Under the pieces are notes generated by a model that saw nothing but the letters and a program-made list of their open reading frames with translations, was not told the origin of the DNA and made no database searches. A stretch of 64,000 nucleotides of DNA from Xestospongia muta (taxonomy: Eukaryota > Porifera > Demospongiae > Haplosclerida > Petrosiidae). The stretch spans positions 7,676,923 to 7,740,922 of the forward strand of contig OY848922.1 of NCBI GenBank assembly GCA_963693285.1. Direction: 5' to 3'. Positions 52,576 to 63,035 of this stretch are shown in pieces (positions within the stretch are counted from its first letter, which is position 1; every line of letters starts with the position of its first letter). A program made the position numbers and the translations under genes.

Positions 52576-54375
52576 TCAGATATCATCATCATCATCTACA
52601 TTATCATCATCAGGAACCTGATCAAACTGCTCAATGTTCACTCTCTGTTTATAAACCTCATGAGACACAACCATAGTGGTTACATTGTCTTCACTGTCAA
52701 ACTTGCGGACAGCTCTCCCAACAAATTGAGCAAATAAAACTCTTGATGAAGGGGCAACATTTCGAGCAATGGCTGCAACACTAACATTCTTTCGATCAAA
52801 GCCTTCAAGCAGCTTTCCAACAACTACTAGTACACGAATTTCACCTTGCTCAAATCTTGTAAGAATACTTCGGTGTGAGTCACTGGTATATCTCTCACAG
52901 CCATCGTTTGGAAAGAAATAATTGTAAGTCTCTACAAAGTCAGCTGCTGGATTTAGGAATTTGATGGTCTGAGTCAAAACCATTGCTTGGTGCTTAAAAC
53001 GTGGATCTTGTTGATCATGTCGATTCAAGAAATGGTGTATTAAACGTGCAATTGCCTGTAATAAGTGAACAATAAAATCAAGGTAAATTGTGAAAGTTTC
53101 CAAGAAATTAAAACTAACTTCTAGATCTTGTCAGTAAATTTATTAATATTTGACAACTATTACTATGATAGATACATGTATAAAGCGTGTAATCATACAA
53201 TGTGAATGATTACATTGACTACATTAGCTGTATAATTAATGAGGTAACAGTTACATTTTATTCATTGACAGTTGATGTGCATAGATTGATGTACTATGAT
53301 ACATATACATACATACTATGTAATATATATTACACACACATAAATATATTATACATATAATTATATTGTGATAAAGTGCACACTTACATGCAGTTTGCTT
53401 TCCTTTTATAATTATTTTATAGCAATTATTACATGGAATCTATACTTATCTTTTGGAGACATGCTCGTCTAATCTTTGATTAAAACATGACAGTTGCACA
53501 ACACATTAGATACTAATATATCTATCAACACATTAGATACTAATATGTAACATTACTAACATGTTTTATGTTTTGGTACAATATTTCTCATATTGAAACA
53601 AATATTATATATATATATATTATACCTCATTTGGATCCATTCCTGGATGAGATTGTGCAGTGGCTTCAAAAAACTCTACTGATCTTATTATACCTCTAGC
53701 TTCCGCCTTTTGTCGTGATAAAGAAAAGCATGGTGGATTGTCATGCAGTATATACTTTCCTTTGTAGTAAGGTGTTGCTGTCAGAAATAGACGTCTACTA
53801 TTAGGAAAATGATCAACCAGGTCTTTCCAGGTTGGAGCTGGATAATGATGTGCTTCATCAACTATTACTAAGTCATAACAATTGTTGGGTATATCTTCAA
53901 TTTTCACTCTAGAGTTCCCTCCAATTTTATGAGCATTGACAACCATTAGAGGATGAGACAAATTCACTCTAATATTGCTTGAACGTGTGATGTAATTACC
54001 AGAAGGACGAAATCGTAATATATGTTCAACTTTAATAATTCCTCTTTGTAACAAAAACATCCTCTCCCCACAAAATTCTTCGTGAATCTGTTGGGATATT
54101 TTCAACGAAGGAGTGATAACAAGTACACGACTTGCATTTAAGAGATAAGGAGCAAGAACAGCGACACCAGTTTTACCACATCCAGTTGGAAGAACAACAA
54201 GAGCAATATTGGGCTTTGTATCGTCGCTGAAATGATTCTCGGTTGCACAAAGTGCCTCAATCTGATGTAAATGTATATGTTTAATAGCACTTAGTCCATG
54301 AACGAAATCTGCTATTTTTCTGCTTTGGATGTTGAATACAGACTGTGGCCAGTAAGGATCAGGCTCTACTGCCAT
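52576..54375 (-). CDS. SF2 helicase, ResIII/DEAH type, copy 1
   Basis: Exon 1 is 54375-53626 and exon 2 is 53055-52576 (phase 0, GT-AG, 570 nt intron); 409 aa. Motifs: an R/H-x-x-Q-like entry at residues ~37-39, Walker A PTGCGKT (63-69), V-I-T-P-S (Ia region), DEAH in VDEAHHYPAP (173-176), motif III FLTATP, motif V GKLLEGFD and motif VI QFVGRAVRK, ending in an aspartate-rich tail. This is the helicase core of type III restriction subunits and related bacterial DEAD/DEAH ATPases, but there is no nuclease or DNA-methylation domain. It would be an ATP-dependent nucleic-acid translocase with unknown target. The first ATG of the frame is used. It is divergent from the copy at 56.3 kb, with starts 1.9 kb apart. 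Horizontal origin followed by intron gain is possible. Confidence 0.88.
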
Positions 54376-55416
54376 TATAAACCAATGCACAAAATACTGA
54401 CAGTTATAATTGATACTTTAACCGAGGCACTGGTCGACAGCAACACAAGTATGTGGAGCTTGGCAGTAAGAGCGAATTGTAGCTGGTTTTGAACTACATA
54501 GTGGAGTCTTACATGTAGTGACGCCCGTTTACTAAAAATAGTAACAGGATATCACGATCTATCCCTTGTAACTATTTTTATCATGTTTAAGAAGAGTATA
54601 ATTCACACTTCCTCTACCAGTGAACATTGTGACAAAGCCATGGAAATTGCCACAATGTTTATACTGGACTCAGTTCTGAAATAGTGTTTATACAATAGGT
54701 GAGATATATATTAAACGGATCCTCCTCCATGAATTAGATATGTAAAGACACCTGCTATAACACATGTACAGTATTGATGGATACATGTGGTTTTCATGAT
54801 TACAACATCCTTTTACTAGTCTAACACCTGTAAAATGTAAAAACAATTAGACATGCTACTATATTTAGTACAGTAGGTTAGGATAAAGTACATCCATACT
54901 ACATTACATAGAGTATACAAATCTTATTCACTCAAATAGGAAGTAAGTAAACCTGGAGAATATATTGGAAGTTGCTTTACAGCTTTCATTACTTTCGGAT
55001 CTCACTAATTTGATTTCTTAATGAATGTCACAAAATTGATCAATAAACAACAGACAGTGTACATATACTATATGGGAAATCTTTTTACTCCTAGTAACAA
55101 ATGTTGACATGAAATACAAAACACGTAACAGTCTTTCATGACATCTTTTGTAAATGCCTTTTTTTGCACAATAAATAGAGCTTATCAAAACCTCACAGAG
55201 ATAACTCAACCATATGTATTCTCATCAGACAAGATAAACATAGGCTAGGTTTATGGGAAGAGCAATAACATGGACAGCCCTTCTGTCAATTATGCAGCTG
55301 TGCAAACTGAATGCAGCCCAACTGGGCAAGGAGAAGTTAGTGGTTACTATTGTTGATCACATTATTTTGTATAGAAACAATTAACAGAGGTGACTCAGCC
55401 AATGTTAGATTGGGAA

Positions 55417-55432
55417 GGGGGGGGGGGGGGGG
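55417..55432 (+). repeat. Homopolymer of 16 G
   Basis: An uninterrupted G run in very AT-rich DNA, with G-quadruplex potential. Confidence 0.9.
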
Positions 55433-55669
55433 CAACATCTTAAACACAAGTACATAAACGTCACAAAGAGTTAATTTTGGTAATTAAGTTACTCCTTTAA
55501 CAACCGCCACACCTACAAAACTAAGGAAGACTTGTCTGAAGCTTTAAGAACTTCCAAAACCAGAATTAGATGTTCCTCACCCTGGACTACACTGCTTTGT
55601 AATGATCATACAGGTATTTCAAATAAATTTAAATAAAATAAATTAATAATGACTAGTTAATTATAAGTA

Positions 55670-55750
55670 GAGACCTTTGGGGGGTCATTGCCCCCTCAAT
55701 TTTGTGTTTGGGGGTCAGCTGACCCCCCTGCCCCCCTTTTCCGTCGCCCT
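55670..55750. repeat. G/C-run element with perfect 18 bp palindrome
   Basis: Runs of 4-6 G and C alternate: tttggggggtcattgccccc, then the palindrome GGGGGTCAGCTGACCCCC (55710-55727), then ctgcccccctttt. It resembles the end of an invertebrate MITE. The G16 run 250 bp upstream might be the other end, but no clear inverted repeat proves it. Confidence 0.5.
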
Positions 55751-56279
55751 TGAAACAGTATATAGTGTAAAAAGTAGTATGATAAATGTTCTTAGCTTTG
55801 ACACATAACATCATTTATTAAGAGAAGCCTAGCAAGCTATAGAATATTATTCTGGACTCAGAAAAATTACTAATATGTAAAAATAAAAATGCTTTATGTT
55901 AATTATTGAAACTTAAAAAGGTTTAGTAAGCTTTATTGCCTTAAACCTTTAACTCACACATACATTGACTGATTTTACATTAAAATTGATATATCTGTTT
56001 CAGATAGTGCAGTCTAATAATATTACACAAGCTCTAATCACTAGAAATTTAAAGATATAATCTTATTATTCAATTTTAGTCAATGATAGCAATTACAAGC
56101 TGAACAAAACACAAGGAGCTAACGGATAAGTTCTGCACAGGACAGTGTAAAATAAAGATATCCAGCCAAATCGCGTGAGATTCTTTATATATAAATATAG
56201 TGAAGATAGTCCTGTCTCCAGACGATTCTGTAGTCCAACCTGTAGTAACTCATTTGGGAACAAACGCTCGCAAAAAGTT

Positions 56280-57948
56280 ATGCAACCTTATCATCAGCTA
56301 CCACAGTCTGTATTTAACACACAAAACCAAGCGCTGTTCGATTTTTTCAATAGCAAAGGTGCTACTACATACATACGTCAACATCAGATCGATGCCGTTC
56401 GTTCTGTCCACGAACATCTAAGTGATCCAACGAAGCCGAACATTGCTCTTGTTGTCCTTCCAACTGGATGTGGTAAAACTGGCATGGCTGTCCTTGCGTC
56501 TTATGTCCTAAACGCGACTGACGTTCTTGTTATTACACCTTCAGTGACAATATCCAAACAGATTTATGATGCGTTCTGTGACAAAGATAATATGTTCCTC
56601 CTAAAAAGACAAATTATTACGGCCGACCAAAAAAAGTTACTTTTACCTCATGGTGTATGCATCAAGTATTCAACAGAAGTCCTTGATAATTTGCATTATC
56701 CTCTTATGATTGTCAATGCTCACAAAATCGGAGGAAGGTCTAATGTTGCAATTGAGGACATTCCTAGTGATAATTATGACTTAGTTATAGTTGATGAAGC
56801 ACACCATTATCCAGCTCCCACTTGGAAACTACTAGTGGATCATTTTCCTAATAGTAGACGTCTGTTTCTCACAGCGACACCTTCATATAGAGGAAAGTAC
56901 ATACTACCTTCTAATCCACCATGCTTTGACTTGGCAAAGGATGATGCAATAAGCAGAAATATTATAAGACCAATATTGTTTTGGGAAGCTGAAGGGACTA
57001 ATCCAGAAGAGGTATGTATGAACTTTTACCTAAGAGTAAACTTCAAGATTAGAAGCTCGCATGCTAACTCAGTGAAATTAAAAAAGCACTGTTGCACGAG
57101 TGGTGTTACAATTAAAAAAAAAAGTTTTTCTTTCACCCAACATGTTGGTGATGGTTACTGTCAATTCTTGCTTTGATTGTGTGTGTGTGTGCTGCTTAGA
57201 TATAATAGGGTTTGTGTTATGTCATACACAAAATAATAAAGTGGAAAAAAATATACGGACATGTATGTTAGTTATTTAATTAAATCACTAACATACAGTT
57301 CCAGTATTCATTCATGATATAGCTGTAAGTTTAATCTAATCAATTAGATTAAACTTATAGCTATCATGAGTGAACACTGCAGCTGTGGAATCTAATACAC
57401 AGGTGGTATATGTAACATAGAATAACATTAATAAGTCAAATAATTTTGAGTTAATTTTTTTGCTTATACAGGCAATTGCCCAATCAATACAGTTTTTCTT
57501 GGATGAACATGACAAGCAAGATCCACGTCATAAGCACCAAGCTATGGTTTTGACACAGACAATTAATGATCTCCATTCTGCTACAGACTTTGTAGAGACA
57601 TACCGCAGGGTGTGTAATCCAAATGATTGGTGTGAGAAGTATACTTCTGAGTCAAAAAGTAGCGATGATATTCTTAGAAGTTTTCTGCAAGGTGACATTC
57701 GAGTTCTTGTTGTTGTTGGAAAACTTCTTGAAGGTTTTGATAGAAAGAATGTTAGCGTAGCTGGCATTGTTCGAAACGTTGCTCGTGAATCGAAGGTTTT
57801 ATTTACTCAATTTGTTGGAAGAGCTGTACGTAAAGTTGACCAGTATGACCCCATAAAGACTATGGTTGTGTCACATAAGTTTTACAATCAACGTGAGAAC
57901 TATGATCAGTTTGATAAAGTTACTGATTATGATAATATAGATGTTTAA
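56280..57948 (+). CDS. SF2 helicase, ResIII/DEAH type, copy 2
   Basis: Exon 1 is 56280-57011 and exon 2 is 57472-57948 (phase 0 intron of 460 nt at the same position as copy 1); 402 aa. Motifs: RQHQIDAV (33-40), Walker A PTGCGKT (61-67), VITPS, VDEAHHYPAP (DEAH at 172-175), LTATP (197-201), GKLLEGFD (327-334) and QFVGRAVRK (357-365). It is clearly paralogous to the minus-strand copy (roughly 60% identical by eye) with every catalytic motif kept, so both are probably under selection. The family is a bare helicase core related to restriction-type helicases; the biological role is unknown. The intron carries a ~38 bp-arm inverted repeat. A broken WDPCP copy follows downstream. Confidence 0.88.
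57303..57378. repeat. Inverted repeat in the helicase copy 2 intron
   Basis: Arms of ~37 bp (gtaagtttaatctaat against attagattaaacttatag and outward) with almost no loop and a few mismatches. The outer ends read AGTATTCATTCATGA / TCATGAGTGAACACT. Confidence 0.85.
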
Positions 57949-58512
57949 CGGGATTGAGAATGAAATACTAGACAGAATTTGTACTTTTATGATTTAGAAT
58001 AAGTATTTAGTAATTTGCTATGTTTATTTTCTTTCAATTATAATATTGTTTTGCTAACATTGTGTTAAAAATTATAATGATGCTGACAATCCAATTTCAG
58101 GCAATTTAAATTTACCAGAACTTATAAAGTGGCAATTGAAATACTTATTAATCTCAATGAATATTAAGCAATATGCATATACTTATAAATCTAAATTATT
58201 CATTGATAAAGAAGAATAATGCCATTTTTATGTGCGTGTTAGCAATTCCATCAACAGAACATGGCAATATATCATTATTAATAGCACAATATCACACTGT
58301 ATGCTTTATATGAATGTCAACATAAAAAAATAAATTTTATGTTCAACTTGTAGCTAGACTGACTGACATATAGACAAACAAAAATTTAAAAGACTTAAAG
58401 TATTACATCGATAGATTTGATTAAAGCTCTAGTCATTAATTATATACATTACTTTATCATTTGTTGTCATTATAAGGTTGCTTAATTTTCAAAAAAATAT
58501 TATAGAGCAGTG
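57949..58512. other. Non-coding stretch
   Basis: 3' flank of helicase copy 2; AT-rich, with no feature recognised. Confidence 0.45.
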
Positions 58513-58632
58513 TGTACAAGGTGGCCTAACATACCAATTGATGTCATTACAATAGGCATACTTATATTATTGCAGCATGTTTGGAGTTAATTGCAATTCA
58601 AAGTGAAACATGACCATCATTGGCTCAAATTG
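58513..58632 (+). pseudogene. Orphan family relic C (C-terminal part)
   Basis: gtacaaggtggcctaacata and the following ~115 bases align with the GGLTYQF ... LESIAI ... NGSKL part of the gene at 62.4 kb, with deletions and stops. It abuts directly on the broken WDPCP copy. Confidence 0.7.
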
Positions 58633-58636
58633 TAAT

Positions 58637-59705
58637 ACAGTTTGATCAAGCCCCCATGTTATGTTATGTTTAGAGCTAGGACTACACAGTAAAGGGAGGC
58701 TATCTACATTTGAAATGTTATGTGAATATCTACAACATAACCAATTATATCAAGTAAATCTAACTGTTAATACTTGGATATTTCTTGGTCTAACTTGACT
58801 GATGATTAACACATGTCTTATGATGACATCACTATGTGTCATAGAGTTAATAACATTAGGTTTGGTTTAGGGTTTAGGTGATGTCATCTTCCATTAACTC
58901 CCACAAATGAAGGTGTGGTCATTGTGTTATTAGTAGTTATTATAAAGAGTACTGTATAATTGATCTTATGGAGTCTGTCCTTGGAGGATTTTTTGCTGGA
59001 GAGTTTAGTTCACAAATTCAAATGCAGTATAAGAAACCAGTTCATCTTTTATCAAAAAGATTTTTCTTTAAGCTACTAAGAAATTTACGATTTGAGAAAG
59101 CATTTCGTTTAGCTGTTATATTCACAAAGTATTAATATATTATACACAGCTATCAATGTTATAATGTGGTTGTTTACATGCTGGACAACCTTACTAGAAC
59201 TGGTACATGTATTGTTTCAGGAACTTCATTACACTGCTTTTGAGAAAAAAGAATTATCACTTGCAGAATTGGCAATGAAAAAAGCTGAATTGTTAAAACA
59301 AGGTGGGTTGATATTACTTAAATAGCCCCTGTCATTAATAAGTTTAATTTACCAGATGAAGAAGTGGAACACGAAGATCAAGTAATATCAACAACTGATC
59401 TACATTTAGATATTATAGACGAGTCACATGACTGTCATGTGAATGTGAAACAAGCATTTTCTTCCTTGGAAAATGAGACACAAGGTGTGAACGTAATGTT
59501 TAAGAAATCAGATGAGGTTAAAAGTAAAAATTAAGGAGGTGTGGTCAAAGGAAATGAAGAAGTTACTAGCAGTCATTCAAAGGTAAAAAATATGTGTGTA
59601 TCATAATTTCATTAACTGTATTCATTTTAGGACAAACCTCCTACAGTAACACCTTGGACCCCTTATAACAAAGTCAATATTGTTAATTTTGGATATTTCT
59701 CATAA
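58637..59705 (+). pseudogene. WDPCP 3'-end segmental duplicate, copy 3 (broken)
   Basis: Contains the end of exon 13 (to 58753). Most of exon 14 is replaced by a MITE-related insert. Exon 15 has a mutated acceptor (ataattg in place of ataatag) and its last ~30 codons are deleted after 59117. Exon 16 (59221-59302), exon 17 (59356-59582, with an in-frame TAA at 59532) and exon 18 (59631-59705) follow. Several independent lesions, so a pseudogene. Confidence 0.88.
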
Positions 59706-61551
59706 ATAAGTGTGATAACCATATCATTTTTTAACTCATTAACTGTGTAATGTTAAATCAGTCTTCCCAAAGTTTTATTAAATTATGTTATATTTCTTAT
59801 CATTTCATACAATCATTTTTATGACTCCAGTAACCAAAACTATACATGTGCTAGAAATAAAATTTGAATATTATAACACAAAGACACAACTCTCTTATAT
59901 ATTTATGACATTATTTATAATTGATGGATTAACTGTGATCATGTCATATTGATGTTATAGTGACTATCAGTTAATAGTCATGTACAACACTAAACTAAAA
60001 TGGTCATGAGTGTTTACTCCATATAGTTAATATTCCAGGTATGTCATAAAACAACAGTAGTGGTTTTACTATTGCATGCTATACATAGAAGAAGCCTATC
60101 TAGAACAGGGAAGTGGTTTCTGCTCCAAGAATTCTATGGTGCTACCTGTAACAGTCTCACAGTGCATTTATAATTATCAAAGCCAAATCAAACGTTATAT
60201 TTTAAGAATGAGATTTCAATTGTTTTTCTAGTTATTACTTCATACCAAGCAATCACAGTACTATATCTTCTACACTAGAAAGCTTCATAGCTTCTTTTAA
60301 CTCTTAAATCATTTGCATTTAAGATCATACATGACAATTAATGTTATACAATTGTTATCTTGCTATTTTTTGCTTGCTATATTCATATGGCATACTATAG
60401 ATAATTTGTCAACGAATAGATGCCTGTAGCTAATGTTATATTGCTGAAGACATATAGATGAATATATGCCAGTTAGGAGGGGTTATGTAGACAATATGTC
60501 TGATGGTACACCTGGCTATGCCCTGGCTATATCTATAATTATTTCCTTATTTTGGAAAACATTTTTTTAATCAACTGCAACAACTGACTATATTTTAAAA
60601 CTTCTGTTCTGTTCTATAATAAAATTACAAATCAAAATTTGTCAAACTAATTAAAATATAAATGGACAAACCATACAGGGCTACACTTCCTAGTATAAAG
60701 GGTTTGTACAAAACTGTGTGGATCTTACACAAAATTGTATTACCTTCTATAGTTTGCACAGAAATATCTATCTAGCTGTTAATGATTTCATTTTTGCATA
60801 TTGTTTGTTAGATAAGTTCCTTGTAATTTTGATAAACCTTTCAAGTTGTTATTCTTATCTAAATGACGTCCACTTGTTGTGGTATGTTGGACTACATTAT
60901 CAATGACAGTAGATATGAACACCTGTCCTCTGTCGGCTCAATTCTGGAATATTAGTTTATACAAGAGGTGTGATATATTGCACCGATCCTTCTCCATGAT
61001 ACACCTGCTAGAGTGTTGATGTATATGTGGTTTTCTTTGTTAAGGTTGATTGTTACAATCTATATTATATAGAAGATGTTACAGTACTAATCTAACAAAT
61101 AAAGAGTAAAGATAATTAGGTATACAACAATTTATAATACAGTAGTAATTAACACCAAACTACAAATCTTATCAAATAAAAGACCAAGAATTGAAAAACG
61201 TTTTCCATACGCTTTCTGTCTTTTTTGTACTTACTGAATTGTTAATTGAACAATGTAGGGAAAACACATACAGCTGATCAACAATAGAAGACAAAAATTG
61301 TTTGTACATGTATTGAAAACCTTCTTACTTCCATTTATAAGTAAATGAAGACATATAGCACCCATTCATGGAATCTTATACTATACATAAAGGTAGCTGG
61401 TATAGATATGTCACAGGAAGTTCATATGTCAATGAGCAATTAATAATATATATAACATAAATTTCTCATTGCTGTAAATTTATGTATACACTTGCTCCTA
61501 AACACTAAACATTATAAAACCTATAAGTTCTCATTGGAGTACAGATTTTAT
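59706..61551. other. WDPCP-copy 3' flank and spacer repeat S5
   Basis: 59.71-60.02 kb is WDPCP 3' flank and S5 ends at ~61.37 kb. 61.38-61.55 kb matches 44.15-44.32 kb, showing a deletion of the helicase segment in this unit. No gene. Confidence 0.6.
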
Positions 61552-61672
61552 AATCTTCAACCAAACTATTTACATTGTTTTGACTGCTGCTTCGAATATC
61601 TTACAAAGGATTGAAATTACTTTAATGTTATTGGGAATAGCTATCAAGTGTATTATCAAATAAGGCAAATTA
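61552..61672 (+). pseudogene. Orphan family relic D (N-terminal part)
   Basis: aatcttcaaccaaactattt onward matches copy A from about 44989 (the C-F-D-C-C-F-E-Y-L-T region) and ends in TAA within ~110 bases. The start and most of the gene are missing. Confidence 0.75.
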
Positions 61673-61739
61673 TAATTTTATGTGTTATTATTTCTTGTAA
61701 TCATTTTTATTGCTCCAGTAACCAAAGCTATATGTATCC

Positions 61740-61789
61740 TATAAGAGTTGTTCAAGCTTTATTTAAATGAAGCTTGAACAACTCTTATA
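61740..61789. repeat. Perfect hairpin, 20 bp arms
   Basis: TATAAGAGTTGTTCAAGCTT, a 10 base AT loop, then its exact reverse complement, running straight into an ATAC microsatellite. It interrupts a copy of the WDPCP 3' flank. Confidence 0.9.
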
Positions 61790-61827
61790 TATACATACAT
61801 ACATACATACATACATACATACATACA

Positions 61828-61889
<62 letters not shown>

Positions 61890-61940
61890 CATACATACAT
61901 ACATACATACATACATGTACATACATACATACATATATAC

Positions 61941-61986
<46 letters not shown>
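61790..61986. repeat. (ATAC)n then (AT)n microsatellite
   Basis: About 160 bp of ATAC units with a few ATATAC interruptions, then ~33 bp of AT. Frames through it (I-H-T-Y or M-Y-V-C repeats) are not genes. Confidence 0.95.
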
Positions 61987-61989
<3 letters not shown>

Positions 61990-62414
61990 ATCACATTTAT
62001 TGTAATTGATGGGTTGATTATGATTGTGTCACATTGATGTCAGTGATTATTATTATTAGTCACATGTAAATAATGTCATTAAACAGCTGTAATAGCTTGA
62101 TCATTACATGCTATGCATAGACATATCCTATCTAGAGCAGAGAACTGGCTTCTGCTCCAAGAATTCTGTAGTGATATGTACCTGTAGCAGCATCATAATG
62201 TATTTGTAATTATCAAGATCGGTTTAGTAAGAAGAGATTTTAATTGTTTGTTTTGGGAATTTCCTCAATCAATCACAGTTTATACCTTGTACAATCGCCA
62301 TCAGTTGTGTGGGTGTGTAGGATCGATAGAATAGGATTCATAGTCTGGAATTCACTATAATACGTGCTGGGTTTTATTAAATTTTGCAATCGTGACAACG
62401 TTCAATTGCAAGTC
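61987..62414. other. Upstream region of orphan gene B
   Basis: 61.99-62.30 kb is a diverged piece of the WDPCP 3' flank (gttatcacatttattgtaat...). The ~100 bp before the ATG at 62415 is unique; no TATA box is obvious. Confidence 0.45.
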
Positions 62415-63035
62415 ATGGCAGATCAAACTGTACACGATCATCCCTTAAAAGATTCCGGTATAAATGAAGATAGTGTTGACTTTCAAGAAGAACAAGGGCT
62501 CAATCCTCATTTTGGAATTGAATGCATTGAATGCTGCTTCATATATCTTACCCAGTTTCGAAATTATAAAATCGTTATTGGCAATAGTGATCAAGTGAAA
62601 TTTGGGAATGCACAAAATTGGACAGATTGCTTTCTCACTGGACCAACTAAACCAAGAGGAAAGCACTGTCAATTTAAGACTGGCCATGATATAAACTTAG
62701 GAAGATTTTCCGAGAGACCAGTACAAGGTGGCCTAACATATCAATTCTACACTAACGATTCCAACCCTGATGCCATTGCAATGGGTGTACCGATTATTGC
62801 ACGATTGGAGTCAATTGCTATTGGTTCCCTAAAGCCTGGTCATGTCAATGGCTCAAAGCTTAACTATTATAATGCAGCTCTCCTGGAACTCTACCGTGAG
62901 AAGGAAGGACAAAATTCATTAGAAGGAACATGCGAAAGGATGGGTGATGGTGACAAAAAACCAGTTGATGCTGTGAAAGATGAAGTTGATGAAACCCAAT
63001 TAGAAGCCACTCTCAAAAATTTGTCCATTAAATAA
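62415..63035 (+). CDS. Orphan family protein, copy B (intact, unrecognised)
   Basis: Single-exon frame of 206 aa starting at MADQTVHDHPL. I do not recognise the family. It has no signal peptide or membrane segment; the N-terminus (1-30) is acidic and the C-terminal ~30 residues are charged. The middle carries a cysteine cluster (ECIECCF, residues ~36-42), further cysteines at D-C-F and H-C-Q-F, then GGLTYQFYTN, ARLESIAIG, NGSKLNYYNAALLELYRE and GTCER. These blocks are shared with copy A, which suggests a folded alpha/beta domain. A cytosolic location is inferred. It lies in the segmental-duplication mosaic together with the helicases and the spacer repeat. A longer reading from an upstream non-ATG codon has no support. 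Confidence 0.75.
   Translation: MADQTVHDHPLKDSGINEDSVDFQEEQGLNPHFGIECIECCFIYLTQFRNYKIVIGNSDQVKFGNAQNWTDCFLTGPTKPRGKHCQFKTGHDINLGRFSERPVQGGLTYQFYTNDSNPDAIAMGVPIIARLESIAIGSLKPGHVNGSKLNYYNAALLELYREKEGQNSLEGTCERMGDGDKKPVDAVKDEVDETQLEATLKNLSIK

Larger units (their letters stand above)
54376..56279. other. Head-to-head intergenic region between the two helicases
   Basis: Presumably contains both promoters. 54.65-55.33 kb is a partial spacer repeat (S4). 55.41-55.75 kb is a G/C-run element (separate entry). 55.80-56.28 kb shows nothing recognisable. Frames ahead of 56280 open only with GTG, so that ATG is the first start codon. Confidence 0.5.

Noticed and set aside
61759..62037. Frames encoding Ile-His-Thr-Tyr or Met-Tyr-Val-Cys repeats
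   Set aside because: Translation of the ATAC microsatellite on both strands.
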